DNA of 37,837 bases from the NCBI GenBank assembly GCA_000995065.1, contig LBWX01000003.1:233192-271028 (forward strand), written 5' to 3'. Positions 14,860 to 22,608 of the stretch are shown piece after piece. The position numbers and the translations under genes were made by a program. Source of the stretch: a candidate division CPR2 bacterium GW2011_GWC2_39_35. Its GTDB lineage: Bacteria > Patescibacteriota > CPR2. Positions within the stretch are counted from its first letter, which is position 1, and every line of letters begins with the position of its first letter. Below the pieces are notes generated by a model. It worked only from the letters and a program-made list of their open reading frames with translations, was not told the origin of the DNA and did no database searches.

Positions 14860-15969
14860 CTACAAGACGAGCATTGCGTCGCCGTAGGAATAAAACCGAT
14901 ATGGTTCTTCTACGGCTTTTTTATATGTTTCCATCGTAAACTTTTTTCCGGCAAAAGCCGATACCAGCATGATTAGGGAGGATTTTGGCAAATGAAAATT
15001 CGTAATTAAACCATCAACAACCTTAAATTTGTAGCCCGGATAAATAAAGATATCCGTCCACCCAGAACCTAGCTGTACTTCCCAATCAATAACGTCATTC
15101 TGAACTTGTTTCAGAATCCTGTCTTGAAATTGGGGGGATCCTGAAATAAATTCAGGATGACGATTTGGAGTGTCATGATGACGGGTTTTATAGGATATCG
15201 ATTCCAGAACCCTTACTGTTGTGGTGCCAACAGCAATCACCCGCCTCCCCTCTTTTTTTGCCCTACTCACGGCCTCGGCTGTTTCTTTTGAAATGCTAAA
15301 GTATTCGGCATGCATTTTATGCTCTTCCACCACATCTGTTTTTACCGGCTGAAAAGTGCCAAGCCCGACATGGAGTGTTACAAACTCGATATCAATCCCC
15401 TTTTCCTCCAGTTCTCTAATAAGTCTTTTCGTAAAATGGAGTCCGGCTGTCGGAGCTGCTACCGAACCTTCTTCTCTTGCATAGATGGTTTGGTAATCGA
15501 TTTTGTCGTGCTCATATGGCGTCTCTCTTTTGATGTATGGCGGCAAAGGCATTTCGCCCACTTTGTGTACCGCCTCCATAAGTTCGCGGCTGCTTAAACT
15601 AAAACTAACCTCGAAATCATCGCCGACTTTTTTAACCAGACCACTAAACAAACCGAAATCGAGTTCCTGTTCCTTGCCGCCTCTTACCAAGGCTGTCCAG
15701 GTATTTTCGTTTTTAGGACTAACTAAGAGAACTTCAACTGTTTTGCCACTCACACTTTTTCCGTAAAGACGCGCAGGAATAACCTTTGAATCATTAGCCA
15801 CCAAAAGATCCCCTTCTTTTAAGAGGTCTTTTAACTCATAAAAATAATGGTCTTCTATAGTTTTCTTTTTCCGGTTTAAAACCATGAGTCTCGCGTGATC
15901 TCTCGGGATTACCGGCTCTAAGGCGATTTTTTCTTTTGGTAAATTGTAATTAAAGTCTTGGGTAAGCAA
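14860..15969 (-). CDS. queA: QueA, S-adenosylmethionine:tRNA ribosyltransferase-isomerase, with in-frame insertion
   Basis: The 369-residue enzyme transfers and rearranges the ribose of SAM onto preQ1 in tRNA, giving epoxyqueuosine. Family motifs: FNYNLPKEKIALEP at the start, NDSKVIPARL (60-68), GSVAAPTAGLHFT (168-180), HVGLGTFQPV (200-209), HKMHAEYF (218-224), and GSGWTDIFIYPGY (301-313), SYGDAML at the end. Between VRVLES (252-257) and GSGW there are about 43 residues where relatives have roughly 10-16. Residues 270-292 are encoded by a palindromic DNA element (15094-15161). The TTG start at 15969 has AGGAGG 7 nt upstream. The enzyme is probably functional because all flanking motifs are intact. 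queH in this window would complete the next step. Confidence 0.95.
   Translation of the reverse strand: MLTQDFNYNLPKEKIALEPVIPRDHARLMVLNRKKKTIEDHYFYELKDLLKEGDLLVANDSKVIPARLYGKSVSGKTVEVLLVSPKNENTWTALVRGGKEQELDFGLFSGLVKKVGDDFEVSFSLSSRELMEAVHKVGEMPLPPYIKRETPYEHDKIDYQTIYAREEGSVAAPTAGLHFTKRLIRELEEKGIDIEFVTLHVGLGTFQPVKTDVVEEHKMHAEYFSISKETAEAVSRAKKEGRRVIAVGTTTVRVLESISYKTRHHDTPNRHPEFISGSPQFQDRILKQVQNDVIDWEVQLGSGWTDIFIYPGYKFKVVDGLITNFHLPKSSLIMLVSAFAGKKFTMETYKKAVEEPYRFYSYGDAMLVL
15094..15161 (+). repeat. Palindromic element inside queA
   Basis: The 68-bp element has arms GTCATTCTGAACTTG.. and ..AAATTCAGGATGAC, 26 bp each, 22 matching. Each arm also holds a smaller palindrome (CTGAA..TTCAG). It is read in frame as RHPEFISGS...KQVQND. 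Related words occur at 6593-6715. Confidence 0.85.
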
Positions 15970-16061
15970 TATAGATCCTCCTAAATGACTCTTAAGCCCT
16001 AATTAATTAAACTCTCGCAAATATCTAATTTCTCTAACCATACTACTCACCTCATTACCTA

Positions 16062-16126
16062 TAATCCAAACTTTTTGTTATTTGGTGCTTGGGATTTATT
16101 TAGATCAATTAGGAATCAGGAATTTG
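16062..16126 (+). repeat. Dispersed AT-rich repeat remnant upstream of pilB
   Basis: Contains TTTGGTGCTTGGGATTTATT and ATTAGGAATCAGGAATTTGG. The second part resembles 12690-12715. No gene is visible between queA and pilB apart from this and the pilB promoter. Confidence 0.35.
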
Positions 16127-16175
16127 GCCTTCATCAATATTTTGACTTTCCCATCCCTTGTCAATCACCCGCACC

Positions 16176-16183
16176 TGCTATAA
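16176..16183 (+). promoter_or_regulatory. Extended -10 promoter of pilB / pilus cluster B
   Basis: TGCTATAAT (16175-16183) is a perfect -10 box with an upstream TG. The nearest -35-like TTGTCA (16157-16162) is 15 bp away, so the extended -10 probably carries most of the signal. The same TGCTATAAT occurs before ruvA. Confidence 0.65.
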
Positions 16184-16223
16184 TATAGTTATAGGGTGGT
16201 TATTTATTTTACAGGAAAATTAG

Positions 16224-18155
16224 ATGAAAATCAAAGGTAACGAAATAAAATACTTGCTTGTTTCCTCCGGCCTTATCGCTGAAGACCAACTTAAAGAGGC
16301 CGAAAAAGAAGCGTCTGAAGCCGGACAAAGCCTGGACCAGTATTTAGTCTCTAAAAAAATCGTTTCCGAAAGAGAGCTCTTTAAAACTTACGCCAAATAT
16401 ATAAACGTTCCTTATATCGATCTTCGAGACAGAATTGTTTCTAAAAATATTCTTTTTAAACTTCCGGAAAAACATGCCGAAAAATACCAAGCCGTATTCT
16501 TTGCCGAAGAAAACGGTATTTTCTTTTTGGCAATGTCGGATCCGGAAGATTTTCAGGCTGTCCAATTCATCGAGAAACAATCCGGCTTTCGAGTAAAAGT
16601 TTTTATGGCCACCAGCACCGATGTTTCTTACATTTTAGACCAATACAAAGAAGGTCTTCATTCCGAAATATCTCAAGCTATCGTTGAATCTGAAGAACAA
16701 GTCCAAGAATTTAAAGAAGAATTAAAAGATAACGCAACCACGGCACAAATTAATGAAATTGTTAAGGAAGCACCAATCGCCAAAGCTTTAAGCGTTCTCT
16801 TGGAATACGCCGTGAAGCAAAGAGCCTCCGATATCCATATCGAACCTAGAGAAAGCACAATCATGGTTCGCTATAGAGTAGACGGAGTTTTAAGAGAAAC
16901 AATGACTTTGCCTTTGGCTATTCAATCCGCTTTAGTCACGAGGATTAAAATAATCTCAAATCTTAAAATAGACGAGCATCGTATTCCTCAAGATGGGCGC
17001 TTTAAAGTAAATATTGGGGACAAAACTATCGCCCTCCGTGTATCTACCCTGCCTGTAATTTACGGCGAAAAAATTGTCATGCGTCTTCTCGACGAATCCT
17101 CCAAGCCCCTCAATTTAGAAGAACTTGGATTTAAAGGAAAAGCCTTAGAAATTATAAAAAGAAATTTAGACAAATCTCATGGCATGGTTTTAGTAACCGG
17201 ACCAACAGGTTCCGGAAAATCAACTACCCTTTACTCCATCTTAAACATTTTAAATACCACCGGAGTAAATATCTCCACCGTAGAAGATCCGATTGAATAC
17301 CGCATAAACGGCGTTAACCAAACTCAAACAAACACCAAAGCCGGTATGACTTTTGCCTCGGGACTTAGAGCTCTTTTAAGACAAGATCCTGACATCATCA
17401 TGGTGGGAGAAATCCGAGACACCGAAACCGCCGAAATGGCAATTCATGCTTCCCTTACCGGACATGTTGTTCTTTCAACTCTCCACACCAATAATGCCGC
17501 CACTACCCTGCCCCGATTTGCTGACATGGGCGTAGAGGCTTTTTTAATTGCCTCTACTGTTAATACAGTTATTGCCCAAAGGTTAGTACGAACCATCTGC
17601 CCGGAATGTAAAGAAAGCTACGAGCCAAATGCCGCCATGATCGAACAAATTCATGACGCCTTTAAGTTAAAAAGTCAAATCATAAATAATCCTAAAGACG
17701 AAGAAGATTCTAAGCTCCAAAATCAGGGCGAAAAGAAATTAAGAGGTCCGGCAAATAGCGAGCTTTATCATCGATCTATTTTAGAAAAGATTGCCGAAGA
17801 CCCCAGTATTTTAAACAGAAAAGCTGATGACGATAACGAAAAAACTACCGCAAAAGAAACAAGGCCAACCGAAACCAAAGAAAAAAACACCGAAAATGCA
17901 CCCGAAAAGATTGTTCTTTATAGAGGCAAAGGTTGCAGCAAATGCGATCAGGGTTATAAGGGCCGGATGGGCATCTATGAAGTATTGGAAATCGATACAG
18001 AAATTGGAGATATGATTATAAACCACAAATCCGCCGAGGATATCGAAGAAGCTGCCACAAAAAGAGGCATGCTTACCATGCAGCAGGACGGATTCTTAAA
18101 ATCCTTAGAAGGAATTACAACTATAGAAGAAGTATTAAGAGTAACTAAAGAGTAA
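16224..18155 (+). CDS. pilB: Pilus assembly ATPase PilB
   Basis: The 643-residue hexameric ATPase powers pilus extension. An N-terminal MshEN/GspE-N domain (about 1-150) is followed by the ATPase core with Walker A GPTGSGKST (326-334), VEDPIEY (Asp box), Walker B region DPDIIMVGEIRD, and the His box LTGHVVLSTLHTNNA. The zinc-binding tetracysteine is split: CPEC at 459-462 and CSKC at 571-574, with 108 residues between, most of them a charged, low-complexity insertion; most relatives have a few tens. AGGA lies 8 nt before the ATG at 16224. It is the first gene of cluster B and the only pilus ATPase in the window, so it may also serve cluster A. Confidence 0.97.
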   Translation: MKIKGNEIKYLLVSSGLIAEDQLKEAEKEASEAGQSLDQYLVSKKIVSERELFKTYAKYINVPYIDLRDRIVSKNILFKLPEKHAEKYQAVFFAEENGIFFLAMSDPEDFQAVQFIEKQSGFRVKVFMATSTDVSYILDQYKEGLHSEISQAIVESEEQVQEFKEELKDNATTAQINEIVKEAPIAKALSVLLEYAVKQRASDIHIEPRESTIMVRYRVDGVLRETMTLPLAIQSALVTRIKIISNLKIDEHRIPQDGRFKVNIGDKTIALRVSTLPVIYGEKIVMRLLDESSKPLNLEELGFKGKALEIIKRNLDKSHGMVLVTGPTGSGKSTTLYSILNILNTTGVNISTVEDPIEYRINGVNQTQTNTKAGMTFASGLRALLRQDPDIIMVGEIRDTETAEMAIHASLTGHVVLSTLHTNNAATTLPRFADMGVEAFLIASTVNTVIAQRLVRTICPECKESYEPNAAMIEQIHDAFKLKSQIINNPKDEEDSKLQNQGEKKLRGPANSELYHRSILEKIAEDPSILNRKADDDNEKTTAKETRPTETKEKNTENAPEKIVLYRGKGCSKCDQGYKGRMGIYEVLEIDTEIGDMIINHKSAEDIEEAATKRGMLTMQQDGFLKSLEGITTIEEVLRVTKE

Positions 18156-18158
18156 ATT

Positions 18159-19367
18159 ATGCCAAAATTCGAATATCTTGGAAAAGAAAAAAGTGGCCAT
18201 ATGGTTTCAGGAGATCTTGATGCTAAAAACAGAAATGAAGCCGTAAGTCTTTTAATTGAAAAAGGCCTGACACCCATTAAAATAAACGAATGTAAGAGGG
18301 GTATCTTTAAATCGAATAGCAAAAGAGAAGGTAGAATTTCCGGTAAAGAAAAAGTTGTCTTTTCCAGACAGCTAGCGATCCTTATAAATTCCGGCCTTCC
18401 CCTGGCCCAATCTTTTTCAATTCTCCAGAAACAAACCAGCAACCAAAAGTTTAAAAAAATCATCGAAGAAGTAGGCAAAGATCTGCAAGGTGGTATTTCA
18501 CTTTCAGACGCTCTATCGAAACACCCAAAAGCTTTTAGCACCATCTTTGTTAACATGGTTAGAGCCGGTGAAATTGGCGGAACCCTCGACCAAACCTTAG
18601 AAAGATTAGCGAACCAAATGGAAAAAGATAGAGAAATAATTGCAAAAGTACGAAACGCCATGATGTATCCATCGGTAATTATTGTCGCCATGATTGGTGC
18701 TGTTACTTTTTTAATGGTTAAAGTTGTTCCTCAACTTTCGACAATTTTCGAAGATATGGGAGGAGAACTACCTATAAATACTCGCGCCCTAATATTTATC
18801 TCCAATGTTTTAAAAAATTATTTGATTTTCGTTATACTCTCTGTTGTCGGCACAATTTATGCTTTAAGACGTCTTGTTAAAACAAATAAAAAATTTAAAT
18901 TCCATTTTAATGCTTTCCTTCTTAAAGTCCCGCTTATTAAGATGGTTATCATAAAGCTGAACACCGCCCGTTTTGCAAGAACGTTAGGCATGCTTCTAAA
19001 CTCCGGAATACCGGTTATGGAATCCCTGGAGATTGTGAACAATTCGATTTCCAACGAGGTTTTTTTACGCAAACTAGCAGAAGCAAGAAATGCCGTTAAA
19101 AATGGGCAGACGCTTTCCGGAGCCCTCACCCAAACTGCTTTGTTTCCCCCATTGGTTTGCGAAATGATTTCGGTAGGCGAAGAAACCGGCAATCTAGAAG
19201 AAATACTCGCCAAACTAGCAGACTTTAACGACAAAGAGCTTGATTCTATTATCTCTAACCTTTCGGCAATTTTAGAGCCGGTAATTATGCTGGCTCTTGG
19301 CGGAATTGTCGGATTTATTGTCATTTCCATTCTTCAACCGATCTACACCATGTCGGATCTAGTATAA
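18159..19367 (+). CDS. pilC: Type IV pilus platform protein PilC (cluster B)
   Basis: The 402-residue protein has the two-repeat GspF architecture with three membrane helices (about 168-188, 218-238 and 372-392). Diagnostic motifs are FSRQLAILINSGLPL (repeat 1), FARTLGMLLNSGIPV (repeat 2), RAGEIGGTLD, GEETGNLEE, and LEPVIMLALGGIVG. It starts 3 bp after pilB, with which it would interact directly. It is clearly a paralogue of the cluster A gene at 5326-6543 but the two differ at most positions. Confidence 0.96.
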   Translation: MPKFEYLGKEKSGHMVSGDLDAKNRNEAVSLLIEKGLTPIKINECKRGIFKSNSKREGRISGKEKVVFSRQLAILINSGLPLAQSFSILQKQTSNQKFKKIIEEVGKDLQGGISLSDALSKHPKAFSTIFVNMVRAGEIGGTLDQTLERLANQMEKDREIIAKVRNAMMYPSVIIVAMIGAVTFLMVKVVPQLSTIFEDMGGELPINTRALIFISNVLKNYLIFVILSVVGTIYALRRLVKTNKKFKFHFNAFLLKVPLIKMVIIKLNTARFARTLGMLLNSGIPVMESLEIVNNSISNEVFLRKLAEARNAVKNGQTLSGALTQTALFPPLVCEMISVGEETGNLEEILAKLADFNDKELDSIISNLSAILEPVIMLALGGIVGFIVISILQPIYTMSDLV

Positions 19368-19383
19368 ATCTAAAGAGAAAGTT

Positions 19384-19785
19384 ATGAACCAAAAAGCGCT
19401 TAAAAAAAAGTCCAACATCAGCGAAATAATTATCGTGCTCATTGTTTTGTCTACTATTACAGCTCTTGCAACCGGTCTTATTATAAAAAGAAACAATCAG
19501 TTAAATAATGACGGTAAACGCAAGGCTTCTATCCTTGAAATTCAAAAAAGTCTCGAGAATTATTATGGCGAAGAAGGCATGTATCCGGCAAATCTCGATA
19601 TGCTGATTCCAAATTATTTAGAAACTAAGCCCCCAGATATCGGTGATTATCCCTACGAATACATGCCTACAAGCAACAATATTACTTACAAGTTAAAAGT
19701 TAAGCTAGAGCGGCCGAACGTGGAAGATGATTACGTTGTTGACGATTCCGGCATGAAATACTATCAAGTTGAATCCAAACAGTAA
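19384..19785 (+). CDS. GspG-like pseudopilin without a standard prepilin cleavage site
   Basis: The 133-residue protein has a basic N-terminus, a 20-residue hydrophobic helix (SEIIIVLIVLSTITALATGLI) and a GspG-type body: SILEIQKSLENYYGEEGMYPANLDMLIPNYLE. The body is typical of type II secretion/type IV pseudopilins. The leader, however, reads KKKSNISE, with no glycine at the cleavage point; if Glu is +5, cleavage would follow a lysine. It may not be processed, or may be cut atypically. It lies between pilC and three other pilin-like genes, so it is probably a minor component that primes assembly. Confidence 0.8.
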   Translation: MNQKALKKKSNISEIIIVLIVLSTITALATGLIIKRNNQLNNDGKRKASILEIQKSLENYYGEEGMYPANLDMLIPNYLETKPPDIGDYPYEYMPTSNNITYKLKVKLERPNVEDDYVVDDSGMKYYQVESKQ

Positions 19786-19790
19786 AATTT

Positions 19791-20195
19791 ATGAAAAAAG
19801 ATAAAGGTTTTACAATTATAGAGCTTCTGGTCGCTGTTGTTATGGTTTCCCTTATTGCCGTTTCCATAGTGCCTCTTTATATAAACAGCATTAAAGCCAC
19901 CCGATCTTCTGCTAACAAAGCTAAAGCTACAAATATTGCGGCCGCAAAAATTGAGGAACTAAGAAACAGGGAATTTACCGCCTTAGTTAATAACGAAACT
20001 TTCTCGGTTATAGAGCTTGGAGGCAACGGCACAATTATGGTAGAAGATCAAAATTGGGATGGTGTCGGAGGAATCACAACCGCAGAACAAGAACTGAAAA
20101 AAATAACAGTAAGGGTTAGTTGGTCTGAAAGCGGGCGAGCTTTAGAAATAAGCCTCCCTACTTATATTGCTCAAAACGGGATAAATAAAAAATGA
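19791..20195 (+). CDS. Minor pilin, PilV/GspI-like
   Basis: The 134-residue prepilin has leader MKKDKG, then FTIIELLVAVVMVSLIAVSIV, with Gly -1 and Glu +5. The segment ATNIAAAKIEELRNREF is the usual helix of GspI/PilV proteins, which often carry an A-K-x-E-E-L-R motif. It is likely a minor pilin of the tip complex. ATG at 19791 is 5 bp after the previous gene; its stop overlaps the next start (ATGA). Confidence 0.88.
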   Translation: MKKDKGFTIIELLVAVVMVSLIAVSIVPLYINSIKATRSSANKAKATNIAAAKIEELRNREFTALVNNETFSVIELGGNGTIMVEDQNWDGVGGITTAEQELKKITVRVSWSESGRALEISLPTYIAQNGINKK

Positions 20196-20770
20196 AAAAT
20201 AATAAAGGTTATACATTTATAGAAATGCTCATTGTTATTTCGCTTATTGGCGTTGTAATGACCGTAGTATCAAGCCTCTATATTTCTAACATTAACGTTT
20301 TTAAGGATACTCTAGAAAAAAGTTCTATTCAGATAAAAAATAAAAGTACCGTAAAAAGAATTAAAGACGACGTTCTCCAAGGAATTAAAATCGAAGAGAT
20401 TTGGGTAGATGGCGGCACAACCTATACTTCTTCTACCAATCAAATCATTATTAATGTGCCATCCGTTAGTGCTGATGATAACTGGATTTATAGTGGTCCT
20501 GATCTTCGAATTGATCACATTGTTTATTGGACCGATGGGAATGGCGACTTGTGGCGCCGAGTTGATGCCACTTATTCTAATCCCACTAAAAGACAATCCG
20601 AGACGGCTCATGTAGTAGCAAGGGGAGCCACCTTAACCTTTACTTATAACGAAGCTCCCTCCACCGGAAATACAAAAAAAGTTGATATCGAGCTTCAAAT
20701 ACAAAAAAGCGCCAACGGCGAAAACTATTCTAACACAAATAAAACAAGCGCATTATTAAGGAATAAATAA
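20192..20770 (+). CDS. Minor pilin, PilW/GspJ-like
   Basis: The 192-residue prepilin has leader MKNNKG, then YTFIEMLIVISLIGVVMTVVSSLY, with Gly -1 and Glu +5. The larger C-terminal domain and position between a GspI-like and a PilX-like gene fit PilW/GspJ. The body is beta-rich by eye (ATLTFTYNE, KVDIELQIQ) and has no cysteines. It is translationally coupled to the preceding gene by a 4-bp overlap. Confidence 0.85.
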   Translation: MKNNKGYTFIEMLIVISLIGVVMTVVSSLYISNINVFKDTLEKSSIQIKNKSTVKRIKDDVLQGIKIEEIWVDGGTTYTSSTNQIIINVPSVSADDNWIYSGPDLRIDHIVYWTDGNGDLWRRVDATYSNPTKRQSETAHVVARGATLTFTYNEAPSTGNTKKVDIELQIQKSANGENYSNTNKTSALLRNK

Positions 20771-21997
20771 ATGCTAAACAGTAAGCAAAGAACAGTGAAC
20801 AGAGAACAAAATAATACAAAGGGATCGATTTTAGTTCCGGTTTTGGTATTTATGTTAATTCTGGTTGCTATTGCCACTTCGCTTACTTCTCTTGTCGTAA
20901 AAAACATTAAATCAAATCGCTTACTCTTAAATCAAACTCTTTCGCTTCAAGGCTCTGAGGCCGGAATAGAAAAAGCTCTCTGGAATTTAAAAAATGGCAT
21001 CAATGACCCTGCGATTACGGGCAGCGAGTCCGATTTTTGGGAATATGAAACCACCATAACAAGCGGCGTTGATGAGAAAATTATAACTTCAACCGGATAC
21101 TCCCCAAATAAAACCGGATACAAAGCCCGAAAAACAATTAGAACCGTTCTAAAAGATTCGCTATACATTAATTCAAGCCTCGCCTTCCAATATGCCGCCC
21201 AAATTGGCGATGGCGGACTAACAATGAAAAACTCGTCGACTGTTAAAGGTGCCGTCTACTCCAATGGAGATATAAACGCAAATATCGACACTCTAATAGA
21301 AGGAGATGCCTATACGTCAGGAGTCTTTACGGATGCCGTCTGGCCGGCCCTCCAAAACCACAATCCGCCATACGAAAAAAGTGCCGGAAATCCGCCAAAT
21401 CCCTCTATTCCTCTCCCCGATTTAAGACTAGAATCCTTTAAGGCACTGGGACAAAGCCCAGAAATAAGCGGGGGAGATTACACCGTTCCAACAAAAACAA
21501 CTGTAGAACTAGGACCTGGCAAAATTAACGGAAATCTAACTTTAGGAAAAGAAGCGACTTTAGAACTTAAAGGTGTTATTTATATCACTGGTAATTTAAA
21601 CGTTGGCAATGATTGTAAAATCAGGCTTCATCCTACGATGGATGCCGGCACCGCTATCGTAGTTCATGGCACCGTTACAATAGGCAATGGCACTACCGTT
21701 TTTAGAAAAGGGCCAGATTACATTATTATCTTTTCCGAAAGCACTAACATAGGATCTCCTGCTATTACTTTAAATACCGCTACAGAAACTGTAACTGATG
21801 AAAATGGCGGCGTTTATTATGCTGGGCAAGGTCTTATTAGTGTTCACAACAAAGCTTGGCCTATTGCTGTTTATGGCTATAAGGTAGAGCTAAATAACAG
21901 CGCCACACTAGACTACGATAATGGTCTGGCTAATGCTAAATTTAAATCCGGTAAAGGCGCAACCTGGGCCGTCGTCAGCTGGCAAGAAATAAACTAA
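20771..21997 (+). CDS. PilX-like minor pilin with polymer-forming-type C-terminal domain
   Basis: The 408-residue protein has a hydrophobic N-terminal helix (KGSILVPVLVFMLILVAIATSL) without Glu at +5, as is usual in PilX/GspK proteins, followed by a helix (LQGSEAGIEKALWNL). Residues 130-400 are glycine- and asparagine-rich, with repeating GAVYSNGDIN, GNLTLG, GVIYITGNLNVGN-like strands, a likely beta-helix as in bactofilin-like or DUF-type surface domains. The ATG immediately follows the previous stop codon. The first 15 codons (SKQRTVNREQN..) are made of repeat DNA (AACAGT..GTGAACAGAGAACA), so the leader is unusual. Confidence 0.75.
   Translation: MLNSKQRTVNREQNNTKGSILVPVLVFMLILVAIATSLTSLVVKNIKSNRLLLNQTLSLQGSEAGIEKALWNLKNGINDPAITGSESDFWEYETTITSGVDEKIITSTGYSPNKTGYKARKTIRTVLKDSLYINSSLAFQYAAQIGDGGLTMKNSSTVKGAVYSNGDINANIDTLIEGDAYTSGVFTDAVWPALQNHNPPYEKSAGNPPNPSIPLPDLRLESFKALGQSPEISGGDYTVPTKTTVELGPGKINGNLTLGKEATLELKGVIYITGNLNVGNDCKIRLHPTMDAGTAIVVHGTVTIGNGTTVFRKGPDYIIIFSESTNIGSPAITLNTATETVTDENGGVYYAGQGLISVHNKAWPIAVYGYKVELNNSATLDYDNGLANAKFKSGKGATWAVVSWQEIN
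20776..20812 (+). repeat. AACAG-type repeat within start of PilX-like gene
   Basis: Contains AAACAGTAAGCAAAGAACAG and GTGAACAGAGAACA. It resembles the words in the four-helix cassette ends and at 9114-9147, and here is translated. Confidence 0.5.
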
Positions 21998-22000
21998 CGC

Positions 22001-22030
22001 TTGACAACCAATAACGACATTCATTAATAT
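22001..22030 (+). promoter_or_regulatory. Promoter of cluster B pilin
   Basis: TTGACA (22001-22006), 18 bp, TAATAT (22025-22030). It lies 45 bp upstream of the pilin ATG and 4 bp after the PilX-like gene. Layout matches the cluster A pilin promoter. Confidence 0.7.
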
Positions 22031-22075
22031 AGAGATAAGTAATAGTACTAACAAAAAATTTTAACGGAGGGTTAA

Positions 22076-22474
22076 ATGAAAAACCTAAGAAAATCCGAAG
22101 GCTTTACCCTGATAGAGCTTTTGGTAGTTATTGCCATCATCGGCATCTTAGCCGCTTTTGTGATGGTAGCTGTATCTAGCTCCAAAAAGAAAGCTAGAGA
22201 TGCTCAAATTAAGTCTGCCTTAGCTCAAGTAAGAACGTCGGCAGAAGATTATTACGACACTAATGGTGATTATGACGGCTTTACCGCAGCAGCCGCACTA
22301 ACAGCTGATGTTACAGCAGCCGGAAGTACTCTAATAGTCAATGAAAATGATACCGGATATGCTGCTGGCGCTCAGCTTATAAATGTGCCGGCCGATTCTT
22401 GGTGTGTCGATTCTACTGGCGTTGCAAAGCTAGAAGTCGGTGTTACATTTGCTGCCCAGACTGCTTGTCCATAA
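22076..22474 (+). CDS. Major type IV pilin (cluster B)
   Basis: The 132-residue prepilin has leader MKNLRKSEG, then FTLIELLVVIAIIGILAAFVMVAV, with Gly -1 and Glu +5, a perfect class III signal. KKKARDAQIKSALAQVRTSAEDYYDTNG is the standard pilin helix. Two cysteines (WCVDS and TACP at the end) would close the C-terminal disulfide loop, unlike the cluster A pilin, which has none. GGAGGG lies 6 nt before the ATG. Own promoter and terminator suggest high expression, consistent with the main filament subunit. Confidence 0.95.
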   Translation: MKNLRKSEGFTLIELLVVIAIIGILAAFVMVAVSSSKKKARDAQIKSALAQVRTSAEDYYDTNGDYDGFTAAAALTADVTAAGSTLIVNENDTGYAAGAQLINVPADSWCVDSTGVAKLEVGVTFAAQTACP

Positions 22475-22490
22475 GAAATCTTCAATCTGA

Positions 22491-22518
22491 AACAACCCCT
22501 GTTTTTACGGGGGTTGTT
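22491..22518 (+). terminator. Rho-independent terminator after cluster B pilin
   Basis: AACAACCCC (22491-22499) pairs with GGGGTTGTT (22510-22518), followed by TTGTTTTTT. The loop is 10 nt. It separates the pilin from pilM-N-O. Confidence 0.9.
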
Positions 22519-22555
22519 TTGTTTTTTAGTTGCTCAGGTACCCGCGTCCTAAAAA

Positions 22556-22586
22556 ACTGTTTATTGTTTATCAGTTTTTGTTTATT
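22556..22586 (+). repeat. AACTGTTTATTG-type repeat before pilM
   Basis: AACTGTTTATTGTTTATCAG and a following TTTTTGTTTATT resemble the inverted form of the words at 9114-9147. It lies just before the pilM ribosome site. Confidence 0.45.
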
Positions 22587-22608
22587 ATAAATAAGGAGGG
22601 TTAAAAAA

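Noticed and set aside
15970-16060. preQ1 riboswitch in front of queA
   Set aside because: The leader lacks the conserved preQ1-I or preQ1-II core sequences; it shows only AT-rich text and a strong ribosome site.
17975-18691. 238-codon open frame on the minus strand opposite pilB/pilC
   Set aside because: Lies fully opposite two well-conserved genes, has no ribosome site and reads as low-complexity Ser/Leu/Phe-rich text typical of an antisense shadow.
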